Below are positions 11,260 through 21,919 of a stretch of DNA of 64,000 nt, piece by piece (position 1 is the first letter of the stretch; each line of letters opens with the position of its first letter). The notes under the pieces are model-generated. The model made no database searches, was not told the origin of the DNA, and was given only the letters and a program-made list of their open reading frames with translations. A program made the position numbers and the translations under genes. Source of the DNA: Cordilura impudica (lineage: Eukaryota; Arthropoda; Insecta; Diptera; Scathophagidae); contig OY821517.1 of NCBI GenBank assembly GCA_963682025.1, positions 295,600,344 through 295,664,343 on the forward strand. Direction: 5' to 3'.

Positions 11260-11315
11260 TTATTATTATTACTATACATATATAAAATTTTTGAGATTGT
11301 TAACCCCCCTTATTC

Positions 11316-11573
11316 ACATATCTGTGGTCACAAGCATTAACCGCCTAAGTCGAAAACCATGCTTTCAAGAAAAATAACTTTTTATATATATATGTAATGA
11401 GGCTTTATTACGACTTAGGTCAGTATATATTTATTAATTACTTTTTAATAAATGGTGTTAGAAAAATGGAGATTTCACGTAATTATAAAGCGTTTTTAGT
11501 AGAATATGATGGCATACATAACTCGAATAATTCTTAAGTCGACTTAGGCGGTTATCGCTTGTGACCACAGATA
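11316..11573. mobile_element. MITE with ~30-bp inverted ends
   Basis: Left end 'atatctgtggtcacaagc' plus 'ttaaccgcctaagtcg'. The right end is the inverted complement ('cgacttaggcggttat', 'gcttgtgaccacagatat'). About 258 bp, noncoding, and it lies against the Transib fragment that follows. Confidence 0.85.
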
Positions 11574-11626
11574 TAATCTTGTACTATAATTAAAAGACAT
11601 TGTCTTTTTCTGCAGGATACCAATAA

Positions 11627-11635
11627 ATAAAAAAA

Positions 11636-11674
<39 letters not shown>

Positions 11675-11675
11675 A
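11627..11675. repeat. (AAAT)n microsatellite
   Basis: About a dozen uninterrupted AAAT units. Confidence 0.95.
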
Positions 11676-11684
11676 TATAATATT

Positions 11685-11970
11685 TACCTGGAGAAACACA
11701 AAACAACCAGTAAATTTTGTTCTTATAATATGCACTGAATAATACATAAATCAATAATTGCCCAGTTTTTTATATTTTACCTAAAACTGGACCAAATTCC
11801 CTAAAAATTGTGTTTTTTTAAACTGAAAATCGAAGGGTTTTATTTTCTGAACTAAAAATCTGAATTTATTAAAGGCAGCAAATTTGTAATCTTTTAACAA
11901 TTTCCTATAAGATGAGGAACATGAAACGTTTGATTTTAGCAACCTCATTTGTTCTAAGGGCCCCACTCTG
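11685..11970 (-). mobile_element. Transib family-2 right end
   Basis: Follows the right end of the 16791-20066 element: 'ctggagaaacacaaa', 'attgtgtttttttaaactga', 'cctataagatg', 'gattttagcaacctcatttg', ending GGGCCCCACTCTG (the intact copy ends GGGCGCCACTGTG). With 6134-7190 it would make one element of about 1.3 kb net, split by later insertions. Confidence 0.75.
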
Positions 11971-12098
11971 CAAAGATAAACGATTCTATGCAAATGTGCG
12001 CTGGCTGTGTTTAGTCTCTTTGGGGTCTTACGAAGTGATCTTAATAGTTTTTGTACTCTAATAATATAAACACAATGAAATTTTTAGATAGAGGTTAT

Positions 12099-12215
12099 GG
12101 GCCGTATGCAAAAAAAATTAAAGTGTACTTCAAGTAGACTCCATTGTATGTTTTTCATACAACATTTTTGATAAAGGCTACTTGAAGTACACTTTAATTT
12201 TTTTGCAGGCGGCCC
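12099..12215. mobile_element. 117-bp hairpin MITE
   Basis: Arms of about 38 bp: GGGCCGTATGCAAAAAAATT continuing 'aaagtgtacttcaagtag', and the near-perfect inverted complement ending TTTGCAGGCGGCCC. Only ~40 bp separates the arms, so the whole element can fold into one hairpin. Confidence 0.85.
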
Positions 12216-12261
12216 TAAGTCTTTCTATAAAAAAACAGCATCGAGTTTATATATAAAATAA

Positions 12262-12712
12262 TCTAACCCATAAAAAGAAAGTTTTTATTAAAACTCTTTA
12301 TTTCCTTATGCATATGAGTTTTGAATCTTTCCGTGACTGTGCGTGACTTTGCGTGACTATTTTAAAATTAATATTTGGTAACAACAAGTCTGCGGACCAA
12401 GTTTCAGAATGATTGGATGAGGGGAAATGGGGTTAAATCACTCCGTGACTGTGTGTCTTATAATTAATCTTTGGCCACAGCAAGTCTATGGACAAAGTTT
12501 CAGATCGATCGGATGAGGGGCAATGGGTTTTTAATCACTCCGTGACTGTGCGTGACTATGCGTGACTCTGCGTGACTACCCCAAAATTAATCTGTAGTCA
12601 CAACAAGACTACGAGCCAAGTTTCAGATCAATTGGATAAGGGGGAATGGGGTTGACCCACGACAGACAGACAGACAGACAGACAGAGAGTATGAGCTAAA
12701 AGAAAAAGTTTT
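12262..12712 (+). mobile_element. GTGACT repeat element, copy 3
   Basis: Same ends as copy 1 ('tctaacccataaaaag' and 'taaaagaaaaagtttt') with three to four internal GTGACT / 'aagtttcagatcgatcgga' modules and a (GACA)n run before the right end. Confidence 0.85.
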
Positions 12713-14500
12713 GAAGATTAATTATGCTGTACTGGTAACCGTACCCAATATTGGTTATAACAATGAGTTTAAAACACAGTTTGGAGGGTATCAAATATTC
12801 GAGTTTAACAGTCCTACTTGTTTTTAATAAGTTCAAACATATTTTTTTTTACTACGAATAAAACGTACTAATCTTTTCATAGGCCAGCAAACTACCTTAG
12901 AATAAAGCATATTATTGCTTTAGTTATTTCAATCGCCTTATTATGGCCATTTCATAAGTATTAATTATTTTTACTTTTGTGGAATCATGGACCATTGTTT
13001 TGCTGATGATATTACGGCTGTTTTTGTTGTTGTTATTACTGATATTGCAGTTGGGGTCACCTCACCCAAAAAGGTCGTGAAAGTAACAATAACGAAACGA
13101 ATCGTTTAACTCTTTAAATAATCGAGTCAATGAGATTTCATAAAAACCAAAAAAAAAAAAAAAAAAAACGGAGGGAACAAAAAAAAAATTGTTAAGTTGA
13201 TGAAGTAACCTGGTACTTGAAATTGTCTTTTTCTTCTTTAGTTATTTAGGTTATTAAATGCATTAACAGCATCAGCCATTAATGCTGAGAAGCAGTTCCA
13301 TAAAGCAGCGGCCACCAAACTCAGCGGTATGCCAACTATTGCCAACCCAATCACATCCCATCCAGAGCGTTAGCGTCTTTTTACCTTGTGTGATTAACGT
13401 TATTTCTGTGTTTTATTTTCAATATTTTTTTCTTCTTCTTTCTTCATTCACTTTGAATGCAATTTTTATCCACCATCACTATTTAAACAAAATGAATATT
13501 AAGGTCAAAATATTTGGCTTAACACTGTGTCTGTACCCTTTTTTGTTGTTGTTGTTGTTGTTGTTGATTTGTTTTGTTTTATTTAATGAAATATCCAATT
13601 TATTAAATGACTTTTAAACGATTATAAACCGTTTAGATTTTTTCGATATGGTCGTAGTTGTTGTTGTTGTTATTTTTACAACGAATCCAAATAATGAGTT
13701 TTATGCAGCGATTTGCAAAAAGAAAAAAAAATCTATTTTGACAAATTATTTCATTAATTATTTTTTTATTTTAAAGTCAACATTATTTTCCTAAATTAAC
13801 TTATCATCTTAACAAAATCTTCCTAGCTACATTATAGGCATTATGCAATGGATCAATACCATAGTAAATTGTTATCGATTTATTTAAAGTTAGTTGAATA
13901 GTGTTGGTCGTGGCGTAGAAAAAAAAAACAAATTCAATGGCATGCGGAGAAGGTTGCACGTTAGAAAACTTATTAAATTAATGTTAAAAATTATATAAAT
14001 TATATTTTTTGTGGCCAAAATCTTAAAATTAAAATAAGTGGAGGCGTTTTTTTTTATCAAACAATTTCAATAAATATTTCTTATATACTGTAATAAATAG
14101 TAAATATTACTCATACGGCCTCATTTAATTTCAAAAGCGCCATCTTGCCTTTACCGCTATAAAAATGAAATATGAACCCTTTCTTTTAATAGAACATCGG
14201 TCTGAACTAATTTTTGAAGCAGTTTTGCACGATTCAATTATTATTTAATGATTAATTATTAATACCAATGAATGTTTTAGATGCTCCAAGATCCAGCATA
14301 AACTCCATTGTAAGATATAGATATATATATATGTAATTATGTCACGCTCTGTAATTTGGAACGGGGATGCCAAATAGTATATTTCATTTGGTGGTGCTAA
14401 AATGCGAGCAATTGAAGCAATTGGATTGATTCAAGTGAAATCAGGGACTATCACTAAAATTATCGTTGATGGTGCCAATCATTTCTATAATAATTAAGAA
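12713..14500. other. long spacer, no gene seen
   Basis: At 12720-12780 lies a fragment ('accgtacccaatattggtta') related to 2.8 kb. Short GTT/TTG runs occur at 13543-13567 and 13648-13668 and an A-run at 13148. A reading frame at 14395-14490 ('FGGAKMRAIEAIGLIQVKSG') is too short to classify. The 111-codon frame at 13282-13617 is low complexity and ends in a Leu run from the TTG repeat. Confidence 0.4.
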
Positions 14501-14844
14501 TCTATAATATTAATAGACATGACGATTTCTTGTGACCGATATAAAAATCTTAGTTACCAACCGATTTTGACCAAAGATAACTCATTTAAAAGATATTTCT
14601 TTTTAGCTGTCAACCATATTTACAGATTTGCACCGTCTGGAACAATTTTTTGAAGTAGTGTTCATGTTGCTACTAACACATACTTAAAACTCATACTGTG
14701 TGTGTGTTTATTATAAATATCAAAAGGCCTGTGTTGAATTGTATGTTGGCTAAAATTTGTTAGCTCTTATAAAATTATATATTAAATGAAAAAATAAAAT
14801 TTTCCGGAATTTGCACTCGAATTTCGAGGGCTGGGCTCTGCTAG
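14501..14844 (+). mobile_element. non-autonomous Helitron, copy b
   Basis: TCTATAATATTAATAG start, 'tgcactcgaatttcgaggg' hairpin, and CTAG|T at the 3' end. The interior matches the other copies. Confidence 0.85.
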
Positions 14845-15510
14845 TATTGTGTAATTGGTTCTAAAAAATCAGTGCTAAAAATTTAAGCCAAAACGGATAC
14901 TGCTTTCTAGACGTGAATCCATGCAAAAAATTTGGTATGGGATTAAGAGAGAAAAATATGACTTTCTATCACTTTTCACAAAAATTTTGGTATTAATGTT
15001 TGTGCATCAATTAAAGTTCTCAACAATTTGTAAATTGTAATACTATTTCGTATTAAGTAACATAAACTAAATTCGGGTGAAAACAATCAAGATATCACAA
15101 ATGCCCCAGGACATAATTCGCAGGAGATCACTTGATTATGAAATTCGAGCTCACTTTTTCAAAGACATTGAAATATTTTATTACAGCAACATTTTTGTAT
15201 TATTTAGATACCAACGCATACTTAATTAATAGCAAAGAGGTCCGCATTTTCTAGCACTATTTCAAAATGTCCAATATCAGTTTTATACAAAAATTTGTTA
15301 AAGAAATTTAAAAACATTAACCATTGGATTTCAAGGTCTTATTATGAAGATATTAGAAATTAAAAATGTCAAATACTGAAGGCTAGATTTCGTTTCTATT
15401 TCAGCAGATTTTAAGATAAATCAGTTTTTTTTTTTCACTATTTTACATTCAGGTTAATTTTTTTTTCTGATTTCACATTCCAGATATCTCTTGCAATAAA
15501 TTAAGAGAAA
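14845..15510. other. spacer, nothing recognised
   Basis: AT-rich; no ORF, repeat or structured element identified. Confidence 0.4.
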
Positions 15511-16299
15511 ACAAGTAAGAAAATTATAGTCGGTCTAGACCGACTATACGATACCCTATACCATGCGTTTAGAAACCCTATCTCTCAGGCCCAACTAACT
15601 GGACATAGAAAATAAGCAAAAACCAAATTTGAGTGGGATTTTTATTAATTTTTTTGGCTGCAGATATGAAAAAGTTCATATCGGATGCTATATCTATATG
15701 GGGACTAGGTCCAAAAATGGACCAATCCTGATCATGTTTGGTAAAGTCTCTTGTATTTTGCACAAATATATACAAACACAATTTGAGAAGAATCAGTGCA
15801 TTATTTTTAATTTAATTTAATTTTTATTTTTAATAGATTTAATTGAAGATCGGGAAGCAGTCTATATGGGGCCAAAGGGATCATTTTTGGACTACTCATT
15901 AATGGATGTAATGAACGCATACAAACCCAATTTGAGTAAGATCTATGTGACAATTTGGATCTTATGGCAATTTATGTCGATTTCATAGGGGTAATTTGTA
16001 TGGGGGCTAGGTCTGAACATGGACCGATTCTCACCAATTCCAATAGCGTTCATCACATGACCGATAAAAGCTTATATACCGAATTTCATCGAAATATATT
16101 CATATTTGCGACCTGCAGTTTGATTACAAAGTTTACATGGACACACAGACGGACGGACGGACATCGTTAAATCAACTCTAAAAGTGATTCTGATTCGATC
16201 AGTATAATTAAAGATGGGTCTAGGTCAAATATTTTTGGTTGTTACAAACAGCAGCACAAAGTCATTATACCCAAACCACATAGTGGTATAGGGTATAAT
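15511..16299 (-). mobile_element. 780-bp interspersed repeat, copy 1
   Basis: Begins 'acaagtaagaaaattatag' with the palindrome TCGGTCTAGACCGA and ends 'ccacatagtggtataggg'. Shared interior landmarks are 'gggactaggtccaaaa', 'agtaagatctatgtgaca', 'cgacctgcagtttgattac' and a (GGAC)n run. Five other copies and several diverged relatives are in the window. The inner reading frames recur only because the sequence does. The class is unknown to me. Confidence 0.85.
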
Positions 16300-16390
16300 T
16301 AAAATGCTATAAGTCGGCCTTATTTACAATTAAAATTCAAATTTTAGTGAAATTTGGTTTTATATAAATATAATATCCCAACAATAGATA

Positions 16391-16440
16391 CTAGCAGAGT
16401 TTAACACTCGAAATTCGAGTGCAAATTCTAAGAAATTTCA
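16391..16440 (-). mobile_element. Helitron 3' end fragment
   Basis: CTAG followed by 'cactcgaaattcgagtg' and 'caaattctaagaaattt', which is the 3' terminal ~50 bp of the short Helitron family on the minus strand. Confidence 0.75.
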
Positions 16441-16519
16441 TGTTCAACGCTTCTTTTAAATCGTTTTGAAGTGCTCCAATATATTGGTATAATATTCACT
16501 GTTTATTCATTTTCCCCTT

Positions 16520-16785
16520 TAAGAGCAATCAATGTGGATAAGGCTGTTTGATCTTCGATGTATTGTAATGGATTCACGTTTCAACTCTTTTTAAGTTGTC
16601 ATATGATTGGGTTTACGGTCAATCGCCACAACTTTCTACAGCCCAAGTGATCATTTAAAATCGGAATAACTGAGCGAGACTTAATCGTACACTTTCGGCA
16701 CTTTCGGGCTTACTAACTTCAATTGGTCATCACCAGTTCTTGTGTTGCCACAACGAAAGTCAGTAAGCCAATTTTTTATCATTGA
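16520..16785 (-). pseudogene. mariner transposase relic, part 2
   Basis: Read on the minus strand after removing the Transib and one CGTTG, the frame runs from part 1 (20072-20165) without a break: 'YYRDSEPSTSMIKNWLTDFR' then 'CGNTRTGDD'. This is the N-terminal DNA-binding half of an irritans-type mariner transposase ('FRCGRTSTDDAERSGRP' in relatives). 'LNDHLGCRKLW' is readable further on with stops. No DDD catalytic part remains. Confidence 0.75.
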
Positions 16786-16790
16786 CGTTG

Positions 16791-16828
16791 CACAGTGGCG
16801 CCATTTGAGTTTTTTCGTTGCAAAAATC
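16791..16828 (+). promoter_or_regulatory. Transib-2 left end: heptamer-22-nonamer-like
   Basis: CACAGTG (16791-16797), 22-nt spacer, GCAAAAATC (16820-16828). The V(D)J signal consensus is CACAGTG, 12 or 23 nt, ACAAAAACC, so the heptamer is identical and the nonamer matches 7 of 9. It is presumed to be the transposase binding and cleavage site. Confidence 0.85.
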
Positions 16829-17056
16829 ATATCTTTTGAACCGAAAAACATAATTGAACAGTTTAAACAGCATATGATAGATAACTGTTCAGCCTATGAA
16901 ATGACCGTTTGGAAGGGGCCTACTTATGGGTTATCAAAGTTAAAATTTGTAGAAAAATCAATTTTATGGTAACTAAAAAAAATAATTTTTACATTTTTAG
17001 GTTGTTTTTATTTTTTTTTCTTTAGTGTTTTCTGTTTTAAATTATTACCCAACAAA

Positions 17057-19209
17057 TTAAAAAAAAAATACTTCTTTTTTAAATTTATTTTTTAAATTTT
17101 CTGTAAAATATTCATCACAATTCATAAGAGAAGGTATATCTAAAAGACTAATCATTTCTAAACAATAATTATTTTCTAACTCTATTCGTGACTTCACATG
17201 CCGCAGGGAAGAAATAAGTGGATCGGAAGATGCTGCCAACATGTTGAAGAGGGCCTCATTTTGCCTTACCCTTGATGCTTTGAATGTGTTCTGCAATCTA
17301 TATTTTTTATAAAATTTGTTAAGGGACTCCTGTGCTTCTTCAGAAAGCTCTCCAATTGGCAAAGACTGGTATTCAATTATATCTTTGCCATGCGCCAATA
17401 TTTTATGGACGGTCGGAGTCAACTTCTTCTGTGGATACATTTCTGCTAAAAGAGATGCAGTTTTCGATGCATATTCTCCATATTTTGTAGAATTGACATT
17501 TTATTTGCAGTTTAAACATTCAAGATCGTTCCCAATCTTTTCACGATTTGATTTTCAATTCCAGTGATTCTAGTTACTGCCTCATCATTTTCAAAAAATC
17601 TCCTGGAAGTGTTTCCATCGTTTGAGTTACCGTATCCGTGCTTGGGAGAGTGTACTTTTAGTCCAACTTGTTTAAAAAAAAGCATCCTGTATTTGCTTCT
17701 TTCTGATCTTTTCCTTATCCTTTATTGATGTATTTTCATCGAAGCTTTCCTCCTCTTGTGGTAGGGTATACGCCAGTTTTAGTAAGAACTCCATACACCT
17801 TATCCTTGCGTGCAATGGTGACATTCCATATTCGTAATTCTCCTCGTTTGTAGAATCGTTTAAATTACCAAAGTTCTTCTGACTCTTTTTGCAAATCGGG
17901 TATGACAATGTTGAGGTTGTTCCTGTCAGTTCGTTTACGACTTTTCCATCAACCATGGTCAGGTGGAACTCGTAATTGCATTCAATATATTTTCCTTCTC
18001 CAATTTGCAGCTTTGTAGGCTTAATCTTGCTTATTTGTTCTTCAATGTCCTTCACCTTGGTCCTTATGAGTTCTGCCGATTCCCTTGCAATCTGAAACAT
18101 TATTGGTAGGCAATAATGCACTGATGACGGACGTGGATTTTTCCAGTGTAGGGAAACATCAGATTTTAGCCGCAAAGGAACAACAGATGCCATAAACATA
18201 TTTCCGTCCGATATTGTAGCGTCATCGGAAGATATCCTTTGCTTATAAACGCTTTGTCCGGATGATCCATCGCATCCCTATTTGCTGATCAATGTCAGTT
18301 TCTCAGGAAGAATTTTCACCTCATTTTCAGGAAGACTCTACAACAACCGTTTTGCTGTATGGCCCATGAGATCCTGCAGATTGGCTTTCACAGAGACATC
18401 CGTAAACTCCGTATGCAGTGGTCGTGAATTTATTTTGGCTTGCGTAATATGCTTGTATCCTGGTAAAACGTCAGCCCCGTGTCGCATCAAGGATGCCCGT
18501 AGTATCTCATATTTTTCTTTGGAAAGTTGTAAGTCCATAAACAAGGCCAAGGTTCTTCGGAACCATACTTTTTAATGTGTGCGTTTGTGGGCGTGGGAAT
18601 GCTTTCCTTAATCCTTTTTAGTCGCAGTGGGCTTGCAACAGCAACAGATTTTGTAATCTGCGACCTAACTCTTTCACTATCCTTTGTATATTTAATAGAC
18701 AGCGCGTCCGATAAATGCTTCGTGGTCAAGTCGTTGGTGGCATCGGCAAGTTTCCTCTTTCTTGTGAAAATTCAACACTCTTCAATACTTTTTTTTGGCC
18801 TTCCTTTTGCTCCTCTGGTTGATGTGGTGGGTTTATCTACTGCCAATATATCCAGGATGGTGTCTTCATTAAGCCAGTCCTCGTATTTGGAGTTGAAGTT
18901 CTGAATGGTTCGATTAGATTTGACCCATTTTGCCTTTATATTTGCATATATCAGATAAAAATTATTTTTTATAATTTCGCTTCTCTCAATATTTCCGTAT
19001 AAGCTATCAAGTTCTTCTAAAGCAGCTTCCGTAAAAAACTTTGGTGTGGTTGACCTTCTAAACAGTTCAAATAATTTTAAATTGTTTAACACCATGGTTT
19101 CAGTACTTGTTGCGCCAACTTTCAGTTGTAGACTAATCCAGGCATTATGCTTATTTTGCAATATATAGGCTTTTGCTACCATACCTAAAAATTTACCTGT
19201 TCCCTGCAT
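17057..19209 (-). pseudogene. Transib-2 transposase (RAG1-like), decayed
   Basis: Minus strand, about 700 codons spread over several frames. In order: N-terminal region ('ILQNKHNAWISLQLKVGATS'); 'GAKGRPKKSIEEC'; 'LRLKRIKESIPTPTNAH'; 'HTAKRLL'; 'GCDGSSGQSVYKQ' with the first catalytic Asp; 'MFMASVVPLRLK'; 'LTMVDGKVVNELTGT' with the second Asp; 'YGMSPLHARIRCMEFLLKL'; 'NDGNTSRRFFEND'; 'PTVHKILAHGKDIIEYQSLP' with the zinc-binding His pair; 'GELSEEAQESLNKFYKKYR' with the catalytic Glu region. The CxxC seen in family 1 reads 'YPICKKS', so one Cys is lost. Stops occur near the first Asp motif and between 17450 and 17670. It probably lacks activity. Confidence 0.9.
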
Positions 19210-20027
19210 ACATATGGATTTAGGCTGAATTATGCAATTTTGATATTATGCTCGTGTCTAAATAAGATTTGTGCCTGCCTGGAGGGACCATAAGTCAATA
19301 TTGTTCTTGACCGTTTGTACATCAAAGTAATTTTTAAGTGAGGTGCGTACCTGCGAATTTCAATGAGTAGTTTTTTGTGCATCCTGTGTCTGTAACAGAA
19401 TATTGGGAGTAGACTATGGTAGAGGCTCACAGGTAGACAACCGACTTAAAATGCAATTTTCAAACTATTAGATCAAACTACTGTCAGTCAAAACATGTAA
19501 GGGATGCACGCCATACAATTTCTGCAACCATGTCTTTTTAAACTTTTTTACCTCTAGAAGCCAAACGGGCACGTACGGGCAGATAAAACCTTTTGAATTA
19601 TGTAAAGAAATAATCAAAGAACATGTTTTGCAAATATGGCAAATATAGAAAAATATAGATTTTTTTATTTTCCGTCAAAGTTGAAAAATAGTGAAAAAAC
19701 GGATAGTTTTTAAATAGTGATTTACCAGGAGAAACACAAAGCAAACAGTTAATTTTTTTATCATTATACATTTAATAAATACATCAATCAACACAAATAA
19801 AAAATAAGGCGATTGGTTACCTATTTTTCGTGATATTACACCTGAAATCGCAACAAATTGACTAAAAATTGTGTGTTTTTTTGAAAACCGAAAGTCGGTC
19901 AACTTTGAACGGCTATATCTTCTAAACTAAAAATGTGATATTATTAAGAGTAGCATATTTGAAATCGTTGAAAAGTTTCCTATAACATGGGTTTATTCAA
20001 AACTTCGTCGGCGCACATGAAAATTTT

Positions 20028-20066
20028 GATTTTTGCAACCTCGTTTGCTCTACGGGCGCCACTGTG
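20028..20066 (-). promoter_or_regulatory. Transib-2 right end: heptamer-23-nonamer-like
   Basis: On the minus strand: CACAGTG (20066-20060), 23-nt spacer, GCAAAAATC (20036-20028). It is the same bipartite form as the left end but with the full 23-nt spacer. Confidence 0.85.
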
Positions 20067-20071
20067 CGTTG

Positions 20072-20165
20072 ATGGTTCAGAGTCCCTGTAGTACATATCA
20101 AGTTTCACCTTACTTCGAATGATGATTTTGTCCGCAAAAACTTATGTTGATTTTTTTTACTAACG
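20072..20165 (-). pseudogene. mariner transposase relic, part 1
   Basis: Minus strand 'SEVKLDMYYRDSEP' up to the Transib insertion. The upstream stretch near 20170-20215 ('ggataaatacgtccgtgact') resembles a mariner 5' terminal region, but no TA-bounded end could be fixed. Confidence 0.65.
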
Positions 20166-20234
20166 AGGGAAGTTCAAAAAGTCACGGACGTATTTATCCG
20201 CCTTCGTATATTGGCACATAGAAATGTTTCTAAT

Positions 20235-20504
20235 TTAACAAAGCACATCGAAGAGTCCAATTTCTTGAGAGTAAGAGAAATAAGTTGGTACGGATACAAG
20301 AACAGCAAAGAAAATAAATGGGAGAAAAATCTTTCTAACGATGCGTGAATCAACAATTTCAGAATCAACACTTATTTTAGGATCCATGGCTTGAGGATAC
20401 AGGATAAGAGATGGTACTGAAGTTGCCTCGGAATCGTATTTAGCCTGATGACTGCTAGTACGTAAATGGGAATTTATAGAAGTAATAGATGAGTTGGAAT
20501 ACAT
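20235..20504 (-). CDS. short ORF with a hydrophobic segment, unknown
   Basis: ATG-started 89-codon frame. The first 60 residues are polar and Ser-rich ('MYSNSSITSINSHLRTSSHQ'). They are followed by one strongly hydrophobic stretch ('KIFLPFIFFAVLVSVPTYF') like a membrane helix and a short tail. I recognise no family. It could be an exon of a membrane protein, part of a mobile element, or chance. It lies just beyond the mariner relic. Confidence 0.2.
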   Translation of the reverse strand: MYSNSSITSINSHLRTSSHQAKYDSEATSVPSLILYPQAMDPKISVDSEIVDSRIVRKIFLPFIFFAVLVSVPTYFSYSQEIGLFDVLC

Positions 20505-20884
20505 TTACCAGCTCAAGATTGACACAACGTCCACCAAGATAGCGTTTTATCTGTTACCAGGCTGTAGTTGTTATTCCGAAAAAATTTCCTGCAGTTGTTT
20601 TTGGCTGATAGAAACAATGAACTCCTGCCATGTAAAATACGAGTGTCATGAAAAACAAAACACAGTTATTCCCATACACAAAAATTGGACCGAATATTTC
20701 GCAATATTATCCCAAATACCCGTGGTAAATTTGGAGAATCGACGAATTCTTATAATTGGCAGTGGATGGGGAGAGTATTTCGATTACCGCTCAGCAACCC
20801 CGGCAAAGGCTTCACTCAACGGTTCCAAACGCACATAGGTTACAATAATCCATCGTCAGCGGGCATCTTCAGATGTATATCATC

Positions 20885-21170
20885 GTGTGACTTTGACCGT
20901 GATCGCCACAAAATTCGAACTATTCAGTGATGTAATCAGAAAGCATGCAGCACCGCACCGAACGTGGGAATATGTGACCTCGAGTAGAAGTACAATTAGT
21001 TGGCGTATGAAGTGCTTCCTTTTCCATATTTAGCACCCTGTGACCTTGAACATTCGAGCCATTCAGGGCTGCCATCAGTGAGTGTTGCACCCAACGGGGA
21101 AATACGGGTCCTCGAGAGGAAATGTGAAGTGCTTACTTCGGAAAATTGAGCCCCCTGTTCCTGTTCCCGA
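20885..21170. repeat. two diverged tandem units, ~145-160 bp
   Basis: Both units contain 'gtgac.ttga.c', 'tcagtgatgt.atcag', 'caccgcaccgaacgtgggaa' or its variant 'cacccaacggggaaatacgg', 'cctcgag.agaa' and 'gaagtgctt'. No coding frame spans them. Confidence 0.6.
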
Positions 21171-21250
21171 ACTTGGAAAAATGGTTCTGTGAAAAAATTT
21201 CATCATTCAAATGACGTGAAAAACATTTAAAAAACATTCCATATAGTGTA

Positions 21251-21583
21251 TCTATAGTATTAATAGTCAAGGTCATTTCTTTTGATCGATATAAAAATTG
21301 TAGTTACCCAAGTTGTAATTGACCAAATATACCTCATTTGAAAGGTATTTATTGTTAGCTGTTCACCAGATTTACAGATTTACACCGTCTGGAACATTTT
21401 TTTTTTTTTTAATAATGCTCATTTAAAGTTGCTGTATGTATCAAAAACTAAAGCCCTGTGTTAAATTGTGAATTGGCTAAAATTTATCAGCATACCTTTA
21501 GGCTCTTATAAAATTATTTATTAAATGAAAAAATAAAATTTTTTAGAATTTCCACTCGAATTTCTAGGGCTGGGATCTGCTAG
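21251..21583 (+). mobile_element. non-autonomous Helitron, copy c
   Basis: TCTATAGTATTAATAG start, family interior, and CTAG|T 3' end. The 3' hairpin is damaged ('cactcgaatttctaggg'). Confidence 0.8.
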
Positions 21584-21676
21584 TTTAGCTAAATGGAGCT
21601 GATATTTACAAATAAAATGATTTTTGTCCTTAATTAGGTTTTATCTGTTCAAGAAATGGTACTTATCATACAGCCC

Positions 21677-21919
21677 TTATATACGAATATCATCCATTAC
21701 ATTATCACTGGATCCCACTCTGAGTTTATCAATTAAATAAATTATGAAATTGAAAATTTTTTCCTTATATGAAGCCGACGGACGATCATCTAATGCTACC
21801 CCCAAGTCCTGTAAGTATCTTGATCGCACATGTATAACTTCCTTTCTGAGGTAACATTCTCCAAGACACCTTAAATCCCCATTGATCAAAATAATACCCA
21901 AAACACAAAGAAAACCCAT
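21677..21919 (-). CDS. small possible secreted protein ORF
   Basis: 80 codons from the first ATG. The N-terminus 'MGFLCVLGIILINGDLRC' has the hydrophobic core of a signal peptide. The rest has two Cys near the start ('CLGECYLRKEVIHVRSRYLQ') and a charged, helix-like body. I cannot match it to a named peptide or protein. There are no introns or neighbours to support it, so it may be chance. Confidence 0.25.
   Translation of the reverse strand: MGFLCVLGIILINGDLRCLGECYLRKEVIHVRSRYLQDLGVALDDRPSASYKEKIFNFIIYLIDKLRVGSSDNVMDDIRI

Larger units (their letters stand above)
16791..20066 (-). mobile_element. full-length Transib, family 2
   Basis: 3276 bp. Both ends start CACAGTGGCGCC. After the heptamer CACAGTG come 22 nt (left) or 23 nt (right) and then GCAAAAATC. 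CGTTG is duplicated on both sides. It carries one decayed RAG1-like transposase on the minus strand and about 0.85 kb of noncoding sequence at its right side. It is inserted in a mariner transposase relic. Deleted relatives lie at 6134-7190 and 11685-11970. Confidence 0.93.
16786..20071. repeat. CGTTG target duplication around Transib-2
   Basis: CGTTG at 16786-16790 and again at 20067-20071. Removing the element and one copy restores the mariner reading frame exactly, which confirms the boundaries. Confidence 0.92.

Noticed and set aside
15578..15820. Conserved-looking frame 'NTRDFTKHDQD...FGPSPHIDIA' seen in several places and on both strands
   Set aside because: It occurs only where the 780-bp repeat occurs, has equally long frames on the opposite strand, and no start or domain. 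Conservation is that of the repeat, not of a protein.
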